From NCBI RefSeq assembly GCF_041734735.1, contig NC_134910.1, positions 590,001 through 654,000 of the forward strand: a stretch of 64,000 nt of DNA, read 5' to 3'. Shown here piece by piece: positions 12,288-23,674 of this stretch. The translations under genes were made by a program, and so were the position numbers. Numbering within the stretch: position 1 is the stretch's first letter; every line of letters starts with the position of its first letter. Source of the DNA: Babylonia areolata (taxonomy: Eukaryota; Mollusca; Gastropoda; Neogastropoda; Buccinidae). Below the pieces are notes generated by a model. The model did not search any database, was not told the DNA's origin, and worked only from the letters and a program-made list of their open reading frames with translations.

Positions 12288-15200
12288 ACCCTAACCAATG
12301 CAGACTCGCATGTTGTGTGTTCCAGCGACACGAAAGCTGTCAACATCCTGGTGCCGGGGTCAGGGTTGGGTCGGCTGGCCCACGAGTTTGCCCAGCGTGG
12401 CTACAACTGTCAGGGCAACGAGTGGAGTCTCTTCATGCTGCTGGCGTCCAACTTCGTCCTCAACAAGTCAGTTCCACTTCCACTTTCTCAAGGAGGCTTC
12501 ACTGCATCCAGATAAAACACGTACCTAACGCTACACCACACCTGCTAGACAGATGCCTGACCGCAGCATGGCCCAACGCGCTAAGTCAGGCTTTGACTTT
12601 ATCGTCTCGTCCCAATGACCAGACGCTTAGTTTGATTTTCCAGTCAAACGTGGTAGAAAGTGCGAGGCGCGGGACTCTTCTTCTTCTTCTGCGTTCACTC
12701 GTGTTGCACACAAGTGGGCTTTTACGTGTATGACCGTTTTTACCCCGCCATGTAGGCAGCCATACTCCGTTTTTGGGGGTGTGCATGCTGGGTATGTTCT
12801 TGTTTCCATAACCCACTGAACGCTCACATGAATTACAGGATCTTTAACGTGCGTACTTAATCTTCTGCATGCATGTGCACATGAAGGGGCTTCAGGCACT
12901 AGTAGGTCTGCACATATGTTGACCTGGGAGATCGTAAAAATCTCCACCCTTTACCCACCAGGCACTGTCACCGTGATTCGAACCTGGGACCCTCAGATTG
13001 ACAGTCCAACGCTTTAACCACTCGGCTAATGCGCCCGTCTGGCGCGGGACTCGAATCCAGACCCTCAAGGACACTGTATTGGTAGATATGCGTCTTAACC
13101 ATTCTGCCACCTTTGGTTCCTCATGTCATTGTCTCCTCTCCCTCCCCCCCTCCCCCCATCCCCCTTTCTTCCACACCCTCTCTGTCTGTCCCATCTTATA
13201 TCTGTCAGTTCCTTTGTCTTCTGCTGGTTTAAACAGCATTTTATTTTGGAGATGTCACAGTACAAGCTGCCTGTTGGTCTTTGGTACCAACCAACACTCC
13301 CTCTTAATGCTCCCTTTCTCAAGTAGAAAAGGCAAATATTGGTGTGTGTTGGTGTTAGGAACGGCAGATATTGGTGTGTGTTGGTGTTAGGAACGGCAAA
13401 TATTGGTGTGTGTTGGTGTTAGGAACGGCAAATATTGGTGTGTGTTGGTGTTAGGAACGGCAAATATTGGTGTGTATCTGTGTTAGGGACGGTAAAAATT
13501 GTTGCAGGTTCATGTATTCCAGTTTTTAAGACAGGAAGGGAATTTATATATATATATATATATACCTGCACCGACTTTGGTGCAGAGATTTTGCACAATT
13601 GTGGCTTCACCAGTGATGCTTCCAACTCCTTACAAATGGTCAGCATGCGTGTGCTTTGTGTTGTCCCGGGTGTGAACAGGTGTGTTGATGCCCCAGGTGT
13701 GATCAGGTGTGTTGTTGCCCCAGGTGTGATCAGGTGTGTTGTTGCCCCAGGTGTGAAGAGGTGTGTTGTTGCCCCAGGTGTGAAGAGGTGTGTTGTTGCC
13801 CCAGGTGTGAAGAGGTGTGTTGTTGCCCCAGGTGTGATCAGGTGTGTTGTTGCCCCAGGTGTGATCAGGTGTGTTGTTGCCCCAGGTGTGAAGAGGTGTG
13901 TTGTTGCCCCAGGTGTGATCAGGTGTGTTGTTGCCCCAGGTGTGAAGAGGTGTGATGTTGCCCCAGGTGTGATCAGGTGTGTTGTTGCCCCAGGTGTGAA
14001 GAGGTGTGATGTTGCCCCAGGTGTGATCAGGTGTGTTGTTGCCCCAGGTGTGATCAGGTGTGTTGATGCCCCAGGTGTGAAGAGGTGTGTTGATGCCCCA
14101 GGTGTGATCAGGTGTGTTGTTGCCCCAGGTGTGAAGAGGTGTGTTGTTGCCCCAGGTGTGAAGAGGTATGTTGTTGCCCCAGGTGTGAAGAGGTGTGTTG
14201 TTGCCCCAGGTGTGAAGAGGTATGTTGTTGCCCCAGGTGTGAAGAGGTGTGTTGTTGCCCCAGGTGTGAAGAGGTATGTTGTTGCCCCAGGTGTGAAGAG
14301 GTGTGTTGTTGCCCCAGGTGTGAAGAGGTATGTTGTTGCCCCAGGTGTGAAGAGGTGTGTTGTTGCCCCAGGTGTGAAGAGGTGTGTTGTTGCCCCAGGT
14401 GTGAAGAGGTGTGTTGTTGCCCCAGGTGTGAAGAGGTGTGTTGTTGCCCCAGGTGTGATCAGGTGTGTTGTTGCCCCAGGTGTGAAGAGGTGTGTTGTTG
14501 CCCCAGGTGTGAAGAGGTATGTTGTTGCCCCAGGTGTGAAGAGGTGTGTGTTGTGTGTTGTTGCCCCAGGTGTGAAGAGGTGTGTTGTTGCCCCAGGTGT
14601 GAAGAGGTATGTTTTTGCCCCAGGTGTGAAGAGGTGTGTGTTGTGTGTTGTTGCCCCAGGTGTGATCAGGTGTGTTGTTGCCCCAGGTGTGAAGAGGTGT
14701 GTGTTGTGTGTTGTTGCCCCAGGTGTGAAGAGGTGTGTTGTTGCCCCAGGTGTGAAGAGGTGTGTGCTGTGTGTCCCATGTGTGAAGAGGTGTGTTGTTG
14801 CCCCAGGTGTGAAGAGGTAGGTGTGAAGAGGTGTGTGCTGTGTGTCCCATGTGTGAAGAGGTGTGTTGTTGTCCCAGGTGTGAAGAGGTAGGTGTGAAGA
14901 GGTGTGTTGTTGTCCCAGGTGTGAAGAGGTAGGTGTGAAGAGGTGTGTGCTGTGTGTCCCAGGTGTGAAGAGGTAGGTGTGAAGAGGTGTGTGCTGTGTG
15001 TCCCATGTGTGAAGAGGTAGGTGTGAAGAGGTGTGTTGTTGCCCCAGGTGTGAAGAGGTGTGTTGTTGCCCCAGGTGTGAAGAGGTGTGTTGTTGCCCCA
15101 GGTGTGAAGAGGTGTGTTGTTGTCCCAGGTGTGAAGAGGTGTGTTGTTGCCCCAGGTGTGAAGAGGTGTGTGCTGTGTGTCCCAGGTGTGAAGAGGTGTG

Positions 15201-18200
15201 TTGTTGTCCCAGGTGTGAAGAGGTAGGTGTGAAGAGGTGTGTTGTTGCCCCAGGTGTGAAGAGGTAGGTGTGAAGAGGTGTGTGCTGTGTGTCCCAGGTG
15301 TGAAGAGGTAGGTGTGAAGAGGTGTGTTGTTGCCCCAGGTGTGAAGAGGTAGGTGTGAAGAGGTGTGTTGTTGCCCCAGGTGTGAAGAGGTGTGTTGTTG
15401 CCCCAGGTGTGAAGAGGTAGGTGTGAAGAGGTGTGTGCTGTGTGTCCCAGGTGTCGCAACCCCCACAGCCTGCGGCTGTACCCCTGGGTTCACCAGTGGA
15501 GCAACAACCTGCGCACAGGACACCAGACCTCCCCCATCACCTTCCCCGACATCGACCCCTCCGACCTCCCAGAAGGTGTCAACTTCTCCATGGCCGCTGG
15601 AGACTTCCTGGAGGTGTACACCCTGCCAGGTGAGGGCTGGTCCCCGTGGTCACAGCGCTGCTGTCTCCCTCCCGCTTTCCTCAGTTCCAATCCCTGTACA
15701 CCCTGTTAGGTGAGGGCTGGGCCCCGTGGTCACAACGCTGCTGTCTCTCTCCCGCTTTCCTCAGTTCCAATCCCTGTACACCCTGTTAGGTGAGGGCTGG
15801 GCCCCGTGGTCACAACGCTGCTGTCTCCCTCCCACTTTCCTCAGTTCCAATCCCTGTACACCCTGCCAGGTGAGGGCTGGGCCCCGTGGTCACAGCGCTG
15901 CTGTCTCCCTCCCACTTTACTCAGTTCCAATCCCTGTACACCCTGTTAGGTGAGGGCTGGGCCCCGTGGTCACAACGCTGCTGTCTCTCTCCCACTTTCC
16001 TCAGTTCCAATCCCTGTACACCCTGTTAGGTGAGGGCTGGGCCCCGTGGTCACAACGCTGCTGTCTCTCTCCCACTTTCCTCAGTTCCAATCCCTGTACA
16101 CCCTGTTAGGTTAGGCGTTTTTCCTGTGTGTTACAGATGTATTTTCATGGCATTTATCCTGTGTGTTACAGATGTATTTTCATAGCACTTTTCCTGTGTG
16201 TTACAGATGTATTTTCATGGCGTTTATGGTGTTTATCCTGTGTGTTACAGGTGTGTGTTCATGTTGTTTATCCTGTGTGTTACAGGTGTGTGTTCATGTT
16301 GTTTATCCTGTGTGTTACAGGTGTGTGTTCATGTTGTTTATCCTGTGTGTTACATGTGTGTGTTTATGGCATTTTTCCTGTTACATGTGTGTGTTCATGG
16401 CGTTTTTCCTTTGTGTTACAGATGTGTTTTCATGGCGTTTTTCCTGTGTTTTACAGGTGTGTCAATCATTCAGTTAGTCAGTCATTCAGTTAGCCAGTCA
16501 GTTGTTCATTCGATTAATTCATGTATTCAGTAAGTCCGTCAGTCATGATTCCTTCATACATGTGTGTTACAGGTGTGTGGGATTGTGTGTCCATGGTGTT
16601 TTTCCTGTGTTACAGGTGTGTGGGACTGTGTGTCCATGGTGTTTTTCCTGTGTTACAGGTGTGTGGGACTGTGTGTCCATGGTGTTCTTCCTGTGTTACA
16701 GGTGTGTGGGATTGTGTCCATGGTGTTCTTCCTGTGTTACAGGTGTGTGGGATTGTGTGTCCATGGTGTTCTTCCTGTGTTACAGGTGTGTGGGATTGTG
16801 TGTCCATGGTGTTTTTCCTGTGTTACAGGTGTGTGGGATTGTGTGTCCATGGTGTTCTTCCTGTGTTACAGGTGTGTGGGATTGTGTCCATGGTGTTTTT
16901 CCTGTGTTACAGGTGTGTGGGATTGTGTGTCCATGGTGTTTTTCCTGTGTTACAGGTGTGTGGGAGTGTGTCCATGGTGTTCTACCTGTGTTACAGGTGT
17001 GTGGGATTGTGTGTCCATGGTGTTCTTCCTGTGTTACAGGTGTGTGGGACTGTGTGTCCATGGTGTTTTTCCTGGACACTGCTCACAGCGTGGTCAGCTA
17101 CATAGAGACCGTTTGGAAGATTCTCAAACCGGGGGGGTACTGGATCAATTTGGGTCAGTGCCAGTTGTTAGTTTGACAGCAGTGCATTGATTGGTTGTGT
17201 GGTGTCAGTTTGGTGAGGTGTAGCTATATAAGTTTGACAGCAGTGCATTGATTGGTTGTGTGGTGTCAGTTTGGTGAGGTGTAGCTATATAAGTTTGACA
17301 GCAGTGCATTGATTGGTTGTGTGGTGTCAGTTTGGTGAGGTGTAGCTATATAAGTTTGACAGCAGTGCATTGATTGGTTGTGTGGTGTCAGTTTGGTGAG
17401 GTGTAGCTATATAAGTTTGACAGCAGTGCATTGATTGGTTGTGTGGTGTCAGTTTGGTGAGGTGTAGCTATATAAGTTTGACAGCAGTGCATTGATTGGT
17501 TGTGTGGTGTCAGTTTGGTGAGGTGTAGCTATATAAGTTTGACAGCAGTGCATTGATTGGTTGTGTGGTGTCAGCTTGGTGAGGTGTAGCTATATAAGTT
17601 TGACAGCAGTGCATTGATTGGTTGTGTGGTGTCAGCTTGGTGAGGTGTAGCTATATAAGTTTGACAGCAGTGCATTGATTGGTTGTGTGGTGTCAGTTTG
17701 GTGAGGTGTAGCTATATAAGTTTGACAGCAGTGCATTGATTGGTTGTGTGGTGTCAGTTTGGTGAGGTGTAGCTATATAAGTTTGACAGCAGTGCATTGA
17801 TTGGTTGTGTGGTGTCAGTTTGGTGAGGTGTAGCTATATAAGTTTGACAGCAGTGCATTGATTGGTTGTGTGGTGTCAGTTTGGTGAGGTGTAGCTATAT
17901 AAGTTTGACAGCAGTGCATTGATTGGTTGTGTGGTGTCAGTTTGGTGAGGTGTAGCTATATAAGTTTGGTTGGTTGTGTGGTGTCAGTTTGGTGAGGTGT
18001 AGCTATATAAGTTTGACAGCAGTGCATTGTTGGTTGTGTGGTGTCAGTTTGGTGAGGTGTAGCTATATAAGTTTGACAGCTAGTGCATTGATTGGTTGTG
18101 TGGTGTCAGTTTGGTGAGGTGTAGCTATATAAGTTTGACAGCAGTGCATTGATTGGTTGTGTGGTGTCAGTTTGGTGAGGTGTAGCTATATAAGTTTGAC

Positions 18201-20495
18201 AGCAGTGCATTGATTGGTTGTGTGGTGTCAGTTTGGTGAGGTGTAGCTATATAAGTTTGACAGCAGTGCATTGATTGGTTGTGTGGTGTCAGTTTGGTGA
18301 GGTGTAGCTATATAAGTTTGACAGCAGTGCATTGATTGGTTGTGTGGTGTCAGTTTGGTGAGGTGTAGCTATAAGTTTGACAGCAGTGCATTGATTGGTT
18401 GTGTGGTGTCAGCTTGGTGAGGTGTAGCTATATAAGTTTGACAGCAGTGCATTGATTGGTTGTGTGGTGTCAGTTTGGTGAGGTGTAGCTATATAAGTTT
18501 GACAGCAGTGCATTGATTGGTTGTGTGGTGTCAGTTTGGTGAGGTGTAGCTATATAAGTTTGACAGCAGTGCATTGATTGGTTGTGTGGTGTCAGTTTGG
18601 TGAGGTGTAGCTATATAAGTTTGACAGCAGTGCATTGATTGGTTGGTGTCAGCTTGGTGAGGTGTAGCTATATAAGTTTGACAGCAGTGCATTGATTGGT
18701 TGTGTGGTGTCAGTTTGGTGAGGTGTAGCTATATAAGTTTGACAGCAGTGCATTGATTGGTTGTGTGGTGTCAGTTTGGTGAGGTGTAGCTATATAAGTT
18801 TGACAGCAGTGCATTGATTGGTTGTGTGGTGTCAGCTTGGTGAGGTGTAGCTATATAAGTTTGACAGCAGTGCATTGATTGGTTGTGTGGTGTCTGTTTA
18901 GTGAGAGTGTAGCTATATAAGTTTGACAGCATTGCATTGATTGGTTGTGTGGTGTCAGTTTGGTGAGGTGTAGCTATATAAGTTTGACAGCAGTGCATTG
19001 ATTGGTTGTGTGGTGTCAGTTTGGTGAGGTGTAGCTATATAAGTTTGACAGCAGTGCATTGATTGGTTGTGTGGTGTCAGTTTGGTGAGGTGTAGCTATA
19101 TAAGTTTGACAGCAGTGCATTGATTGGTTGTGTGGTGTCAGTTTGGTGAGGTGTAGCTATATAAGTATGACAGCAGTGCATTGATTGGTTGTGTGGTGTC
19201 AGTTTGGTGAGGTGTAGCTATATAAGTATGACAGCAGTGCATTGATTGGTTGTGTTGTGTCTGTTTAGTGAGAGTGTAGCTACATAAGTAGGGCAGCAAT
19301 ACATTGGTTGGTTGTGTGGTGTGTTTGGTGAGATTGTAGCTATATAAGTATGGCAGCAATACATTGGTTGTGTGGTGTGTGTCTGGTGAGAGTGATAATA
19401 CCAATACTAATACTAATACAAATACAATATTAGTACTAATAATGATGATGACGATGATGATGATAATAGTAACTTTTTTTGTGTAAATAATGATAATGAT
19501 GATGATTATAACAATCATGACAACAATGATGGAAATAATAAGTATGAATTAAAATAATGATAATGATGGTGATGATAATAATAATCATAATTGTAATCAT
19601 AATAATAATAATGATAATAAAATGATAAAATAATAAGTGTTCATACAACACTGAATCTTGTTAAGACTAAGAAACAAATAAAAGTGCTTACACCACACCA
19701 CGCATGCATAACTTGGATGGTTCAGGTAGACGTAAAACAAACCTCATAGATTACACCAGTGATTCACATGCATGCATAACTTGGATGATTCAGAGAGATG
19801 TAAAACAAACCTCATAGATTACACCAGTGATTCACATGCATGCATAACTTGGATGATTCAGAGAGATGTAAAACAAACCTCATAGATTATACCAGTGATT
19901 CACATGCATGCATAACTTGGATGATTCAGAGAGATGTAAAACAAACCTCATAGATTATACCAGTGATTCACACGCATGCATAACTTGGATGATTCAGAGA
20001 GATGTTAAACAAACCTCATAGCTACCAGTTAAAAATGGACATTACCATGATATACCACAAGATGAAAGATTATTATAAATGTAACTTGTCAGCGCATGGA
20101 GAAGAATTTCATTTCATTTTGGAATGTCCTCATTGACATGAATTGATTCTACAGTGTCAGGTCAGGTTCTGATTTTTGTAGAACGATGTCTTCAAAATCA
20201 GCAAAACCTTTTTTTTTTCTTTCTTTTTTGCTGGCTATTTCAAAATTTATGAAGACTGCAGAATGTTTAAGTATTTTGAAATAACAGGTCACTTGTTTTG
20301 GTTAGAAGTTAATCCTAAGCAATTTTACAGATTGTTTTGGTGAATTTGAGAATTTTACCTTGTATCTGCTGTGTGAGTGTTGTAGATATAGTCAGTTATT
20401 AGTTGCTTTCAGTTTTTATTTTGTTCTTTTGTAATCCTCCATGCCCCTAACTAAAGGGGTAAAAGGAAATCAGATCTTGAATTGTGTGTGTGTGA

Positions 20496-20551
<56 letters not shown>

Positions 20552-23500
20552 ATGTGTGTATTGTGTGTATGTGTGTTGTGTGTGATGTGTGTGTGTGTGA
20601 TGTGTGTGATGTGTGTGTGTGTGTGTCTGTGTGTATGATGTGTGTGCGTGTGTGTGTGATGTGTGTATTGTGTGTATGTATGTTGTGTGTGATGTGTGTG
20701 TGTGTGATGTGTGTGTGTGTGATGTGTGTGTGATGTGTGTGTGATGTGTGTAGGCCCTTTGTTATACCACTACTCTGACGTGCCTGGGGAGAGCTCCATA
20801 GAAATCAGCTATGAAGACCTGCGCAGCGTCATCAAAAAAGTTGGCTTTGATATTGAGGTAATTGCTGTACTGTTACTGATTGTTGTGTGAATGTTGGTGA
20901 CATGATCAGTTGTGGAGAGTTGTGTTGTTCACTGTTTGATGGTATAGATCAGTCATGGAGAGTTGTGTTGTGTTGTTCACTGTTTGATGGTATAGATCAG
21001 TCATGGAGAGTTGTGTTGTTCACTGTTTGATGGTATAGATCAGTCATGGAGAGTTGTGTTGTGTTGTTCACTGTTTGATGGTATAGATCAGTCATGGAGA
21101 GTTGTGTTGTTCACTGTTTGATGGTATAGATCAGTCATGGAGAGTTGTGTTGTGATGTTCACTGTTTGATGGTATAGATCAGTCATGGAGAGTTGTGTTG
21201 TTCACTGTTTGATGGTATAGATCAGTCATGGAGAGTTGTGTTGTTCACTGTTTGATGGTATAGATCAGTCATGGAGAGTTGTGATGTTCACTGTTTGATG
21301 GTATAGATCAGTCATGGAGAGTTGTGTTGTTCACTGTTTGATGGTATAGATCAGTCATGGAGAGTTGTGATGTTCACTATTTGATGGTATAGATCAGTCA
21401 TGGAGAGTTGTGTTGTTCACTGTTTGATGGTATAGATCAGTCATGGAGAGTTGTGTTGTGATGTTCACTGTTTGATGGTATAGATCAGTCATGGAGAGTT
21501 GTGTTGTTCACTGTTTGATGGTATAGATCAGTCATGGAGAGTTGTGTTGTTCACTGTTTGATGGTATAGATCAGTCATGGAGAGTTGTGATGTTCACTGT
21601 TTGATGGTATAGATCAGTCATGGAGAGTTGTGTTGTTCACTGTTTGATGGTATAGATCAGTCATGGAGAGTTGTGTTGTTCACTGTTTGATGGTATAGAT
21701 CAGTCATGGAGAGTTGTGTTGTGTTGTTCACTGTTTGATGGTATAGATCAGTCATAGAGAGTTGTGTTGTTCACTGTTTGATGGTATAGATCAGTCATGG
21801 AGAGTTGTGTTGTGATGTTCACTGTTTGATGGTATAGATCAGTCATGGAGAGTTGTGTTGTTCACTGTTTGATGGTATAGATCAGTCATGGAGAGTTGTG
21901 TTGTGTTGTTCACTGTTTGATGGTATAGATCAGTCATGGAGAGTTGTGATGTTCACTGTTTGATGGTATAGATCAGTCATGGAGAGTTGTGTTGTGTTGT
22001 TCACTGTTTGATGGTATAGATCAGTCATGGAGAGTTGTGTTGTGTTGTTCACTGTTTGATGGTATAGATCAGTCATGGAGAGTTGTGTTGTGATGTTCAC
22101 TGTTTGATGGTATAGATCAGTCATGGAGAGTTGTGTTGTTCACTGTTTGATGGTATAGATCAGTCATGGAGAGTTGTGTTGTGTTGTTCACTGTTTGATG
22201 GTATAGATCAGTCATGGAGAGTTGTGTTGTGATGTTCACTGTTTGATGGTATAGATCAGTCATGGAGAGTTGTGTTGTTCACTGTTTGATGGTATAGATC
22301 AGTCATGGAGAGTTGTGTTGTTCACTGTTTGATGGTATAGATCAGTCATGGAGAGTTGTGATGTTCACTGTTTGATGGTATAGATCAGTCATGGAGAGTT
22401 GTGTTGTTCACTGTTTGATGGTATAGATCAGTCATGGAGAGTTGTGTTGTTCACTGTTTGATGGTATAGATCAGTCATGGAGAGTTGTGTTGTGTTGTTC
22501 ACTGTTTGATGGTATAGATCAGTCATGGAGAGTTGTGATGTTCACTGTTTGATGGTATAGATCAACCATGGAGAGTTGTGTTGTTCACTGTTTGATGGTA
22601 TAGATCAGTCATGGAGAGTTGTGTTGTTCACTGTTTGATGGTATAGATCAGTCATGGAGAGTTGTGTTGTTCACTGTTTGATGGTATAGATCACCCATGG
22701 AGAGTTACCTTGTGCCAGTAATTTTGCCAGCAATGTTCATAATACGAGCTAGCCGTTCTCTGTTTTTCATACAAAAGATTTCCATTCCAAAGAACAAAAG
22801 AATAATATACAGTACTTTTCAAAAAGACTTCTAATTGCATTCTGCAGTATATTTTGACTAATGTTAAATGATCCAAGCTTCCTCAGCAGGTAAAAACATT
22901 GATGTGCCTCTTTGACAATCATACCTGTGTGTTCAGTAAAAGAAAGCTCGTTGTGAGCTACTGTACCAAGATATTTAAAACATGACGCAACTTTGACATT
23001 ATCATTGTTTAATGTCACAGGAACAAAACTGTTATCTGTCTTTCTTCCATCAACTTCAAATTCTTTTGTCTTATCTACATTCATTTCTAAATAGCTATCT
23101 TTACACCATCCATTAAGAATAGAAATCTGTGTAAAATATGTAGCTTAAGAGTCCTCATTTAAAAGTCCCACCAGAGCCATATCGTCTGCAGATTTAAAAA
23201 GAGATGGAAACATTGACCTCTTGTATGATGAGTGAAGATGTGAAACAGTGTTGAAGACAGGACATAGACCTGTGAAGTCCCTGTACTGAACACAATCAGA
23301 CCTGTGAAGTCCCTGTACTGAACACAATCTCATCCGACAGGCAGCCGTTAACAGTAACACGCTGTGGTCTGTCCTCTAAAAAAATCATGAATGCAGAGAA
23401 CAACATCAGAATTTACATTCATTCCTATCAAGCGTTGGAGAAACACATGGGGTTGAATGGTGTTAAAAGGGCCAGAGAAATCTGCAAATAAAATCCTTAC

Positions 23501-23637
23501 ACAGGCCTTTGAGTTTGAATCTTGACGGTGCTGAGAGACCATGTTAAAGAGTAAGAGAGGCAGGCACCTTCAGTTAGTTTTATAGGCAAACTGAAAAGGA
23601 TCTAAATGACCAGTGTGTATGTGTGTGTGCATGTGCA

Positions 23638-23674
<37 letters not shown>

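Noticed and set aside
13435-15459. Open frames of 461 residues (+) and 609 residues (-) with VVAPGVKRC or LHTWGNNTP repeats
   Set aside because: They are the 27-bp minisatellite read in frame. Period divisible by three keeps both strands open, and there is no domain or non-repeat coding sequence.
17166-19390. CRISPR-like regular repeat
   Set aside because: Units are contiguous with no unique spacers, and the genome is animal.
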